In this document: positions 43,519-51,188 of the stretch, piece after piece
How the letters are laid out: every line of letters begins with the position of its first letter
How positions within the stretch are numbered: the first letter of the stretch is position 1
Assembly: GCA_963706835.1 (NCBI GenBank)
Contig: CAVPOB010000001.1
Span: forward strand, 1 to 64,000
Reading direction: 5' to 3'
DNA: 64,000 bases
Source of the DNA: CAVXYG01 sp963706835
GTDB taxonomy: Bacteria > Actinomycetota > Actinomycetes > S36-B12 > GCA-2699445
Translations under genes and position numbers: made by a program
Notes under the pieces: generated by a model
Seen by the model: only the letters and a program-made list of their open reading frames with translations
What the model was told of the DNA's origin: nothing
Databases searched by the model: none

Positions 43519-44868
43519 CTACTCCTTTCCATCGGCGACCCGCCAGCGCCCCGCCGCCCACATCGCCGCCACCCCAGCCGCGTAGGTCAGCACCGGCGCG
43601 AACGCCGGCCGTCCCTCCGGCGCGAACCCGTCCAGCGCCAACCGAGTCAGGGCGACCGTCGTTGCCGCGGTGCACGCCACGAGCAGCACCGCTGGGGCCC
43701 GCCCGGCCAGATCGGGCCGTGGCGGACCGGGGCGCTCGAAGCGTCCCACCACGCGGATCAGGCCGAGCAGCAGCGTCCCGAGCACGAGGTACCAGGGGAT
43801 CCGCAGCAGCCACCAGCCGACGGTGCCGGTCGCTGGGCCGGTCGGCAGTCCCAGCAGCGCGATGAGCGCCCCGACGATGAGGACCGGGACCATGTGCCAC
43901 AGGTACAGCGTCATGATCATGCTGTTGCCGCGGATGACGACCGCCCACGCCCGGGGCCGCTGCAGGAAGCGGCGCGCCGGTCGTTCGAGCAGCAGCACGA
44001 TGCCGAGCTGCGCCGATGCGTACGCCATGAGGGCCAGGTTCGGCGGGTTGGTGTTGGCGGGCGGTTCGCCAGGCACCCCGATCATCCACGGCGGGTAGCC
44101 GAACCCATGGATCAGGACCAGCAGACCCACCACCCCGATGACCAGCATTGCCGGGGGCACCCATGGGCGGGCGAACGCGCCGTCGCGCCAGGACATGCCG
44201 AGCATGAAGCCGGCGGCCGGGACGATCAGCAGACTCAACCAGCGCACGCCGGACACGTCCGCGACGCGCTCCAGCACATCCAGTACGGCCACGATGGCGA
44301 CGGCGGCGACCAGCACGAGCCAGCGCAACCGGGTCCAGGCGGCCAGGATCGGGACCGCCAGCACCAGCAGCGGCAAGTAGGCCGCCAGGAACCATAGTTG
44401 CAGCGCCACGCCCCAGCCGGCTTGGTCCAGCACCGACGGCTCCGCTCCGAGGAGCCAGGCAACGACGGCTGCTGTCGCGATGGCCGCGACATAGCAGGTC
44501 GTGGGCCGTAGCAGCCGGTCCAGCCGACCGTAGACCCAGCCCGCCCATCGACCGCCGCGCCGCTGCCAGGAGCTCCAGGACGCCGCCGCGGCGAAGCCGC
44601 CGGCCAGGAAGAACAGCGGCATGATCTGCAGCACCAGCGTGAACCAGCGCATATAGCCGGACGCTTCGAGCGCGCTCTCCCCGACCGGGTAGCCGTCCTC
44701 GATCCGGATCGTCGTGTTGAACCAGTGCCCGAGCACCACCACGACGATGGCGACCAGTCGGAGCAGGTCCACGTAGCGGTTGCGCCCGGTCGGGGCAACT
44801 GACTGCGCCGCGGCCGCCCCGGCGGGGGTACCAACCGCGGTGCCCGAGTCCCGGCGACGCGAGGCCAC
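43519..44868 (-). CDS. Acyltransferase-3 family membrane protein
   Basis: 449 residues with about ten helices. The N-terminus has the family signature RYVDLLRLVAIVVVVLGHWF (R...D.LR...I..V...H) and the next helix QIMPLFFLAGGFAAAASW, where FF-LAGG is typical. Later come PPWMIGVPGEPPANTNPPNL and the helix NSMIMTLYLWHMVPVLIVGA. Such enzymes move acyl groups (acetyl, succinyl or longer) onto extracellular glycans or lipids. The C-terminal helices extend beyond the usual ten-helix core. It is likely an envelope or exopolysaccharide modification enzyme; the acceptor is unknown. Confidence 0.88.
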   Translation of the reverse strand: MASRRRDSGTAVGTPAGAAAAQSVAPTGRNRYVDLLRLVAIVVVVLGHWFNTTIRIEDGYPVGESALEASGYMRWFTLVLQIMPLFFLAGGFAAAASWSSWQRRGGRWAGWVYGRLDRLLRPTTCYVAAIATAAVVAWLLGAEPSVLDQAGWGVALQLWFLAAYLPLLVLAVPILAAWTRLRWLVLVAAVAIVAVLDVLERVADVSGVRWLSLLIVPAAGFMLGMSWRDGAFARPWVPPAMLVIGVVGLLVLIHGFGYPPWMIGVPGEPPANTNPPNLALMAYASAQLGIVLLLERPARRFLQRPRAWAVVIRGNSMIMTLYLWHMVPVLIVGALIALLGLPTGPATGTVGWWLLRIPWYLVLGTLLLGLIRVVGRFERPGPPRPDLAGRAPAVLLVACTAATTVALTRLALDGFAPEGRPAFAPVLTYAAGVAAMWAAGRWRVADGKE

Positions 44869-44999
44869 GCGTTCAGCATCGCCCCGGCGACCGGCATCCG
44901 GCCAGGGGACATCCGGCCCTCAGCAGCATGCGGTGACGTGGCGATGGTGGGATTGACGGGGTGGCGCGAGCCACTGCGGCCCATTCTCGAGGAGGTCAC

Positions 45000-45719
45000 G
45001 TGCAGCAATCGCCGACCCCCGGCCCAGTCGCCGGGCCATTGCGAGCATGGCCGCTGGTCGCAGCGGTCCTGTTGCTGGTCGCGGTGATGCTCCTCAACAA
45101 CGTCCTGGCGCCGGGGCAGTACCTGCTGTGGGGGGTGCTGGGGATCGCGGGGCTGGTCCTGCTTGCCAGAGCCGACGGACTGCGGCCGCCGCAGTGGGGC
45201 TTCGGGCCCGTCACCCGGCGCGCAGCCGCCGCAACTGCCGTCCTCGCGCTGGTCACCGCAGCGGTGATGCTGATCGGCACACAGCTGCCCGGCGTGTCCG
45301 AGGCCTACCTCGATGAGCGGGTCGCCGACCTCAGCGCCGGCCAGGTCGCCTTCGCCGCCTTCGTGCGGGCACCCGTCGGTACGGCGCTGCTGGAGGAAGT
45401 GGCGTTTCGTGGGGTGCTGCTGGCGATGCTGGCGCAGCGGATCGGCCTGGCGTGGGGGGTGGCCGCATCGTCGGCGGCCTTCGGCGCCTGGCACCTGGTG
45501 CCAGCCCTCGGCTTGGCTGCCGGCAACGCGGCGATCGGCGCGGCGCTGGGGTCGCAGCCGACGTGGGTGGCCGTGGCCGCGATCGTTGCCGCCGGCCTGG
45601 CAGGGGCGTTCCTGTGCCTGCTGCGGATCCGTTTCGATCACCTGATCGTGCCGCTGACGGTGCATGCGACCGCGACCAGTCTGGGCTACCTGCTGGCGTG
45701 GCTGGTGACCCAGGGATGA
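45000..45719 (+). CDS. CPBP family intramembrane metalloprotease (second copy)
   Basis: 239 residues from GTG 45000, with GGAGG 4 bp upstream, which decides the start. About seven helices. The motifs are LLEEVAFRGVLLA (EExxxR), FGAWHLVPAL (His of motif 2) and VHATATSLGYLLAW (motif with His; the usual Asn position is Thr or Ser here). It is shorter than the CPBP protein at 10693 and not closely similar. Substrate unknown. It is monocistronic and followed by a strong inverted repeat shared with the next convergent gene. Confidence 0.85.
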   Translation: MQQSPTPGPVAGPLRAWPLVAAVLLLVAVMLLNNVLAPGQYLLWGVLGIAGLVLLARADGLRPPQWGFGPVTRRAAAATAVLALVTAAVMLIGTQLPGVSEAYLDERVADLSAGQVAFAAFVRAPVGTALLEEVAFRGVLLAMLAQRIGLAWGVAASSAAFGAWHLVPALGLAAGNAAIGAALGSQPTWVAVAAIVAAGLAGAFLCLLRIRFDHLIVPLTVHATATSLGYLLAWLVTQG

Positions 45720-45776
45720 CGATCTCGATGGTCGGCCGCGCCACGCGGTCCGTCGTGCTGCCCCGATCGCGGCGAA

Positions 45777-45823
45777 GTGGCCGAACCTCGGCGCTGACCT
45801 GCGCGCGCTTGAGGTTCGGCCAC
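45777..45823. terminator. Perfect 13-bp inverted repeat between convergent genes
   Basis: GTGGCCGAACCTC (45777-45789) and GAGGTTCGGCCAC (45811-45823) are perfectly complementary with a 21-nt loop. It lies 57 bp after the CPBP stop and 32 bp after the hydrolase stop on the other strand. That is the expected place for a shared bidirectional terminator. No T run follows on either side, so it would be of the intrinsic-like, U-poor kind common in high-GC actinobacteria, or a 3' stabilising hairpin. Confidence 0.75.
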
Positions 45824-45855
45824 GGTGCGGCGGAATCGGCGAAGGGTGCTGCCCC

Positions 45856-47097
45856 TCACGCCTCGGCGTCGTCCAACAACTCGTTGATCGCCGCCGCGTA
45901 GGCCGCCGGGTCGACATTCCAGCTGCCGACGTGCTGGGCGAGCGGTTGTTCCACGAGCGTGGCGGTCCCGCCCATGGCATCGGCCAGTTCCCGGGCCACC
46001 GACGGGTCCACCGTCGTGTCCAGTCCTCCTTGGAAGATCAGCGTCGGCGCCGTGATCTGATCCGCACCAGACAGCCAGTCGTAGTCGTCGAAGTCGATCC
46101 CGTAGCGCAGCTCGGTGACCCAGGTCGCCACCGTCTCCAGCGACTCCGGGATGGGCAGGCCGACGACCGGGAGGCTGCGGGTGTCGCCGATGGCGTCGAT
46201 GTTCGTCGCCAGGTCGGCCGGCGGCGAATCCAGGATGACGGCATCGACGGAATCTGCGAGGTCGCTGGTCTGCAGCGTCCCCAGGACGATGGCCGCACCG
46301 TGGCTCACCCCGCCAAGAAGGATGCGCTCGGCGCCTTGGTCCAGGGCGTACGCCAGGGCGGCCTCGACTTGCGGCACCTCGGCCGTCCCGTAGCCGTATC
46401 GACCATCCGAGGAGGCTGGGACGCCCGGGTCGTTGACGTAGGAGATGAGCAACGCGTTGATGCCGCGCTCATGCAGCGTGGTGGTCATCCGCAGCATCTC
46501 CGGCGGGTAGCCGCCCTTGCCGTGGACGAGCACCGCCCAGATGTCCGACGTGCTGGGGATCACCCACGCGGGGTAGTCGGCGCCGTCGCTGGTGATCGCG
46601 ACATCGAAGTGCACCAGGCCGAGCTGATCGGGGCTGGTCCAGACATCCCGGTTGATCCCGGCCGCCGCTCCCGGCTGCGGCACCGCCCCCACCAGATCCA
46701 GGACGGGCCGAGTGGTCGCGGCCCCGTCCGCCGAGGTCACCGGACCGGCGACGATGAGGGAGTCCCCGACCGCGATCCCGACCGTGGCGTTGGCGTACTT
46801 GTCCGGGTCGGTGTCCTTGGCGTCCAGCGTGACGGTCACAGTGCCGCCGGCCCCGTCATCCGGCACGTCCAGCGCTGTAAGGGTGCCGGTCTGCGTGGTG
46901 GCCGGAGTCCCGGGCCGCACCTCGAAGGTGTCGTGGTGGATCATGCCGGAGAAGTACAGGCCGCCGCCGACGTAGAACAGCAGGGCGAGGGCGGCGGCGA
47001 TGGCCAGCAGGACCCATGGCCAGCGGCGGCGGGTCCTGGTGGCGGTGTCGGGCTTGTGATCGTTGCCGACCTGGGCGGGCGCAGATTGTGTCGTCAT
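45856..47097 (-). CDS. Membrane-anchored alpha/beta hydrolase
   Basis: 413 residues from ATG 47097. A cytoplasmic start with RTRRRW is followed by one helix (PWVLLAIAAALALLFYVGGG) and an extracytoplasmic hydrolase domain. A beta-rich insert (about 55-160) precedes the alpha/beta core. The nucleophile is in LLGGVSHGAAIVLG (G-V-S-H-G), the acid in IFQGGLDTTVDPSVA and the His in QPLAQHVGSW. The oxyanion strand is IWAVLVHGKGG. The pattern resembles BAAT/DAP-like surface hydrolases. Substrate unknown. ATG 47157 upstream is possible but adds a poorly supported extension. Confidence 0.87.
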   Translation of the reverse strand: MTTQSAPAQVGNDHKPDTATRTRRRWPWVLLAIAAALALLFYVGGGLYFSGMIHHDTFEVRPGTPATTQTGTLTALDVPDDGAGGTVTVTLDAKDTDPDKYANATVGIAVGDSLIVAGPVTSADGAATTRPVLDLVGAVPQPGAAAGINRDVWTSPDQLGLVHFDVAITSDGADYPAWVIPSTSDIWAVLVHGKGGYPPEMLRMTTTLHERGINALLISYVNDPGVPASSDGRYGYGTAEVPQVEAALAYALDQGAERILLGGVSHGAAIVLGTLQTSDLADSVDAVILDSPPADLATNIDAIGDTRSLPVVGLPIPESLETVATWVTELRYGIDFDDYDWLSGADQITAPTLIFQGGLDTTVDPSVARELADAMGGTATLVEQPLAQHVGSWNVDPAAYAAAINELLDDAEA

Positions 47098-47238
47098 ACT
47101 TCTCTCGTACGCCGTGGGCGACGGATCGGACAAGGGCCGAAATGCCATACCTGGCAACGCCTTCTGGGCGCGGCGGCTGTTCCAGCGCCGGCTCGCCGAG
47201 TACCGGGCGGGGCCCGCGTCCGGGAACGAGCCGGACTC

Positions 47239-47713
47239 CTACTCCGACCAAGGTTGCTCGGGCGGGACCACGCCGGGCGGGAACGCCGGTGGCGGCACCC
47301 GCTGCGGTTGCCCGGACTCTCCACAACCCAAGATCTCAACGACGCCGACGGGGGCGATCACGCGCATCTGGAAGGTCTGCTGCGCGTAGTCCGAGCCGGC
47401 CGGCAGCACGGCCTCGGCGTAGCCGACGTCCACGCGGTCGGCGTCCTGGGCGCGTAGGACGCACGTCGACATCCAGCGATGCCGGCCGCCGCACCTCGAA
47501 GGTGATGTCGACGCGATCCGGCGCGGGCTGCTGCCAGGTCAGCAGTTCGGCGTCGATCGGCGTGCGCAGCAGTTGCACCGACACGTAGGCGAGGGCGGCG
47601 ACGAACGCGGCGATCACGGCAACGGCGAGCACTCGGCCGGGCCATGGACTGCGGTCCAGCCCGTACCGCTCCCGCATCGCCGGCGACAGCTCCCCAGATG
47701 CGCTGGACCCCAT
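47239..47713 (-). pseudogene. DUF4307 family protein, frameshifted
   Basis: The first frame from ATG 47713 (GGAGGTGGG upstream) gives a cytoplasmic start, one helix (VLAVAVIAAFVAALAYVSVQ) and DRVDITFEVRRPASLDV. A one-base shift near 47460-47476 leads into STCVLRAQDADRVDVGYAEA and then VLPAGSDYAQQTFQMRVIAP and GVVEILGCGESGQPQRVPP, ending at 47239. Together this is the full DUF4307 layout (single anchor, Ig-like outer domain, conserved GC near the end), about 157 residues. Function of the family is unknown. It is divergent from the SURF1-containing operon. Confidence 0.85.
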
Positions 47714-47753
47714 CCCACCTCCAGGCTGTACCTGTCGCGTCGAAGGGTTTGCG

Positions 47754-47792
47754 ACACTGGTACCAGTGTGACAGCCCCTCCGAAGGGGGCTG
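47754..47792. promoter_or_regulatory. 16-bp perfect palindrome and hairpin in a divergent promoter region
   Basis: ACACTGGTACCAGTGT (47754-47769) is a perfect 16-bp palindrome centred between the DUF4307 gene (minus) and the small membrane/SURF1 operon (plus). Three bases on, CAGCCCC/GGGGCTG (47772-47792) forms a 7-bp hairpin ahead of the GTG at 47811. The palindrome is a likely site for a dimeric repressor controlling both directions. No regulator gene lies next to it. Confidence 0.6.
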
Positions 47793-47810
47793 CGGTCCGA
47801 GGGAGGCCCC

Positions 47811-48029
47811 GTGGGGATCCAGGCGTTGAGCGCGCTCGTCGGTCAGGCGCCGGTTGAGCCGGACCCCGAGATCGTCACGCCCGGGGCGCTCGGGCTTGCG
47901 ATCGTGGTGATGCTGGGCCTGGCCATCGTCCTGCTCTACCGCTCGATGAACCGGCATCTGCGCAAGGTGGACGTCCCGCCGGCGGAGGATGGGGAAAGCA
48001 GCGGTGACGGGCCAGACCGCGCGCAGTGA
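47811..48029 (+). CDS. Small single-helix membrane protein
   Basis: 72 residues from GTG 47811, preceded by GGGAGG. A short outer N-terminus is followed by one helix (GALGLAIVVMLGLAIVLLYR) and a charged cytoplasmic tail (SMNRHLRKVDVPPAEDGESS). Its 3' end overlaps the start of the SURF1 frame by 40 bp or less. Similar tiny proteins with an RSMNRHLRKV-type tail are common beside SURF1/DUF3817 genes in actinobacteria, as far as I recall. No function is known. Confidence 0.7.
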   Translation: MGIQALSALVGQAPVEPDPEIVTPGALGLAIVVMLGLAIVLLYRSMNRHLRKVDVPPAEDGESSGDGPDRAQ

Positions 48030-48796
48030 TGCGGTGCGGCAGCTGCTCACGCCGCGCTGGATCCTGCTGAGCCTGCTCTTGGTCGGGCTCACCGTAGCCT
48101 TCGCGTTTGCGTCGTCGTGGCAGTACCAGCGGGCCATCGACCAGGTGAACGCGGCTCGGGCTGCCGCCTCCATCCCGCAACCGATCGCGGAACTGGTCCC
48201 GGAAGGCCCGGAGGTCCCCGCTCCGTCCCTAGGTCGGCTGGCCGAGGTCGAGGGCGCCTATGTCGCCGACGCCTGGGTGCCGGGGCGCGCATCGGTCGGC
48301 GGGGGAGCCCGGCGTCTGGCTGGTCAGCGCTCTCGACGACGGCTCCGGCCTGCTCACGGCCGTGCTGCGCGGGTGGCTGCCGCAGCGCGGCCCCGTGCCG
48401 GGTCCGACCGACGTCGCGGTGACAGGCCGGGTGAGCAGCGAGGAGAACTTCTACCAGTCGGTGTCGCCGCCCGGCCCGGACGAGCTCGTCGCGATTACGG
48501 ACTCGGGCCTGGCCGATATCTGGCGCCAACCGGTGCGCCCGGGCTACCTGGTGCTGGTCGAGCAGGAGCCGGCGGCCAGCGCCGAGAGCCCGCAGCCGGT
48601 GCGCTCGGTGTTCGGTACCGATCCCGATGTCGGATTCCCCTGGCAGAACGCCGGCTACGCGGTGCAATGGCTGGTCTTCATCGCCTTCGCCGGCTTCATG
48701 TTCTGGCGCCTGTTCTCCGATGACCTGCGGCGCAGCCGAGAGTCCGAGCTGCAGGACTCGCCGAGTTCGTCGAGCAGCGGCGCCGACGTACTCTGA
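47989..48796 (+). pseudogene. SURF1 family cytochrome oxidase assembly protein, one-base frameshift
   Basis: Two membrane helices flank an outer domain: TM1 WILLSLLLVGLTVAFAFASS followed by WQYQRA, and TM2 WLVFIAFAGFMFWRLF. The outer part includes VWLVSALDDGSGLLTAVLRG then WLPQRG, and VAVTGRVSSEENFY. TM1 is in the first frame; everything after about 48300 is in the next. Removing one G from the GGGGG run at 48299-48303 joins GRASVGGEPGVWLVSA. The restored protein has about 268 residues, normal for actinobacterial SURF1. ATG 47989 or GTG 48004 may be the start. A homopolymer error is a serious alternative. Confidence 0.87.
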
Positions 48797-48800
48797 AACG

Positions 48801-49175
48801 GTGAGTGCTCCCGCCCCGCGAGGTCTGTCCGGTGCGTTGACGCGGTTCCGCGTCATGGCCTACGTCACCGGCGTTCTGCTCGCCTTCATGACCGTAGTCG
48901 GCCTGCCCTACAAGTACCTGCTGGACGGCGATGCCGCCTGGTACGGCCTGGGCTGGATGCTGCACGGCTATGTGTACATCGCCTACGTCGCGGTGGCGCT
49001 GGACCTGGTGTTCCGGCTGCGGTGGGGCTTGCTGCGGGCGCTGGGCGTCGTGCTCGCCGGCACCATCCCCTTCATGTCGTTCGTGGCCGAGCGCAGGGTC
49101 ACGAACGCGGTGGAAGTGCTCACGCAGCCCGTCGGTGCAGTGCCGTCCCGCCAGATGCGCCAGCGCTCGAGCTAG
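48801..49175 (+). CDS. DUF3817 family membrane protein
   Basis: 124 residues from GTG 48801, 4 bp after the SURF1 stop, so co-transcribed. Three hydrophobic stretches: MAYVTGVLLAFMTVVGLP, then YKYLLDG, WMLHGYVYIAYVAVALDLVF and LLRALGVVLAGTIPFMSFVA. The GLPYKYL after helix 1 and the HGxxYxxY in helix 2 are characteristic of DUF3817. The C-terminal ERRVT is also typical. Function unknown; the fixed association with SURF1 and a cis-prenyltransferase suggests an envelope role. Confidence 0.85.
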   Translation: MSAPAPRGLSGALTRFRVMAYVTGVLLAFMTVVGLPYKYLLDGDAAWYGLGWMLHGYVYIAYVAVALDLVFRLRWGLLRALGVVLAGTIPFMSFVAERRVTNAVEVLTQPVGAVPSRQMRQRSS

Positions 49176-49242
49176 CGTCGCACGGTCCGGCGAACTGCTC
49201 CGTCGTCGTGCGAGACTAGCCTCGAGCAGGGCTGGAGGCGCC

Positions 49243-50004
49243 ATGTGGGTGCGAGACGCGATGGTGCGCACGTATGCCGCGCGCCTGCGCCGCAGCCTCG
49301 ATCCTGCGCGCGCTCCCAAGCACGTCGGCGTGATCCTCGACGGCAACCGCAGGTGGGCGACGCTGCAGGGCTCCGACTCCGCCGCCGGCCATCGGGCCGG
49401 GGGCGCCCGGATCAAGGAGTTCCTGGGGTGGTGCGAAGGCACCGGCGTCGAAGTCGTGACGCTATGGCTGCTGTCCACCGACAATCTCAGCCGACCCCGG
49501 CAGGAACTGAGCGAACTGCTGCAGATCATCAGCGACACCGTGCTCGACCTCGCCTCCGAACGGCGCTGGCGGGTGCATCCCATGGGTGCCCTGGACCTGC
49601 TGCCCACCGAGACCGCGGCCATTCTGAAGCAGGCGGCCGATGACACCAGCGACGTCGACGGTCTCATCGTGAATGTGGCGGTGGGGTATGGCGGACGGCG
49701 CGAAGTGGTGGATGCTGTGCGGTCTTTGCTGACCCAGCAGCACGAGTTGGGCACGTCCCTGGACGACCTTGCCGCCATCCTCGACGCCGAGCACATTGCC
49801 GAGCATCTCTATACGAAGGGCCAGCCCGACCCCGACCTGGTGATCCGCACCAGCGGCGAGCAGCGACTGTCGGGCTTCCTCATGTGGCAGAGCGCCCATT
49901 CGGAGTTCTACTTCTGCGAGGCGTACTGGCCCGACTTCCGCGAGGTCGACTTCCTGCGCGCCATCCGCGACTACGAGTCCCGCCAGCGCCGCTTCGGGGG
50001 CTGA
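49243..50004 (+). CDS. Cis-prenyltransferase (isoprenyl diphosphate synthase, UppS family)
   Basis: 253 residues from ATG 49243, with GGAGG 5 bp upstream. Condenses isopentenyl diphosphate units in cis to make polyprenyl diphosphate. Region I is HVGVILDGNRRWATLQG with the catalytic Asp; the middle has VVTLWLLSTDNLSRPRQEL; regions IV-V are DLVIRTSGEQRLSGFLMWQS then AHSEFYFCEAYWPDFREVDF. Most enzymes have GNRRWA followed by R; here it is T-L-Q-G. The size and sequence resemble the short-chain Z-farnesyl/decaprenyl type of actinobacteria. The product length is not predictable here. Confidence 0.92.
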   Translation: MWVRDAMVRTYAARLRRSLDPARAPKHVGVILDGNRRWATLQGSDSAAGHRAGGARIKEFLGWCEGTGVEVVTLWLLSTDNLSRPRQELSELLQIISDTVLDLASERRWRVHPMGALDLLPTETAAILKQAADDTSDVDGLIVNVAVGYGGRREVVDAVRSLLTQQHELGTSLDDLAAILDAEHIAEHLYTKGQPDPDLVIRTSGEQRLSGFLMWQSAHSEFYFCEAYWPDFREVDFLRAIRDYESRQRRFGG

Positions 50005-50039
50005 GCGGGGCGAGGTGCTGCGCGCTTCTTTCGCCGGTG

Positions 50040-50087
50040 TTGATCGCTGCGAATTCCGGCTCGATTGCGGGAAAGCGTCGCGATCAA
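50040..50087. terminator. Inverted repeat between convergent genes
   Basis: TTGATCGC (50040-50047) and GCGATCAA (50080-50087) are perfectly complementary across a 32-nt loop. It lies between the stop of the cis-prenyltransferase (50004) and the stop of the SRPBCC gene (50096, minus). The long loop makes this weaker than the repeat at 45.8 kb. It may be a shared terminator or chance. Confidence 0.4.
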
Positions 50088-50095
50088 CTCCGTGC

Positions 50096-50581
50096 CTACG
50101 AGTCGTGTTCGGCTGGCGTGCGCCTGTGCGACCCCTCCACCTCTTGCTTGATCTCGATGAGGATGTCCTCGATCTGGCGTCCGTGGCTCCTGCCCTTTGC
50201 GCCGATGCGTCCCAGCAGTCCCTCAAGCAGCGGGATCGGTGACGAGAGTTCGGCATGCCATGTGAGGCGGGTGCCGGTCAGCGAGGACTCGAAGGTGATC
50301 GTGTCGACATCCTTGGTGGCGGTGTCGTGCTTGTTGACGATCCGCTCATCGACGACGTGCTCGACTCGGGTTGCCCTCGCGGTGACGGGGAGGACCCACC
50401 TGGTGCTCCACGTCCAGCCGGTGGCGATGCCCTCGGGCGAGGTCTCGACATCGCTGACGGCGATGCTGCGCCCCAGTGCCCGCGCCATCGCCTCCGTCTG
50501 GCGGTGGGGGTCGGCCACAAAGGCGAACACCTCCTCGATGGGTGCGCGAATCTCGATGCTCCTGGTCGCCGCCGACGTCAT
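50096..50581 (-). CDS. SRPBCC family protein (paralogue)
   Basis: 161 residues from ATG 50581, preceded by GGAGGAGTC. It has the helix-grip fold: RSIEIRAPIEEVFAFVADPH, ATGWTWSTRWVLPVTARATR, TITFESSLTGTRLTWHAELS and a long last helix (SHGRQIEDILIEIKQEVEG). It shares the opening and the WTW/HAEL layout with the protein at 32054, and is a lipid or hydrophobic ligand binder by family. It is convergent with the cis-prenyltransferase; no operon partner is visible. Confidence 0.87.
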   Translation of the reverse strand: MTSAATRSIEIRAPIEEVFAFVADPHRQTEAMARALGRSIAVSDVETSPEGIATGWTWSTRWVLPVTARATRVEHVVDERIVNKHDTATKDVDTITFESSLTGTRLTWHAELSSPIPLLEGLLGRIGAKGRSHGRQIEDILIEIKQEVEGSHRRTPAEHDS

Positions 50582-51188
50582 GACTCCTCCCTTTGCCCGC
50601 ACATCCGGGCCCACGAGTTGCTGCTCCAGGCCACGCACCCGGACGAGCAGTGTCCAGTGCCTTGCGACCCAGCGCGCGAGTGCCTGGAGGCTGCCCGGCG
50701 TCATGCGACCCGTCCCGGGCGCGCGCACCCTGCGCGGGTTGCGTTGATCGCGACGAAACGGGCGGCCCAGCGGGCGCAACGTCGCGACCAGCGCTCGCGG
50801 TGGCGCGGGCCTCGGACCGACTGGAGACGACGGACGCAACAGTCCGCGGCATGCGTCGGTGCCAGGAGATCGCCGTGGGATTGCCGTTGCGCAACCGCTA
50901 CTGCGGACTCGACGACTGGATGGGATCCGCACACGTGGAGGTTTTCGACCCCTGAGAGGTCGAAATCCTCCATCCCTGGCGCGTGCCACCTGCCGGAAGC
51001 TGCGTGAACGGGGGGCGACAAATCCGCGAAGGGTGCGGTGCGCCGCCGTTGCAGTACCCCCATCCGTGCCTACCGTGGGGTCAGCAAGGCGCACTTCCCC
51101 AGCCCTGCTCGGTGCCCAAGAAGGCTGGCCGGCGGAGTCGGTCCGCTGGCCGTGAGTCGGGCCGCCAGGCCCGGGAGTGGAGGCCGAT
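50582..51188. other. 600-bp gap upstream of phoH; strong hairpin inside
   Basis: No gene is supported. Open frames on both strands lack a family pattern. The main feature is a 14-bp hairpin at 50937-50971: GGAGGTTTTCGACC pairs with GGTCGAAATCCTCC with one mismatch and a 7-nt loop. The phoH promoter should lie between it and 51189. Nothing else was recognised. Confidence 0.6.
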
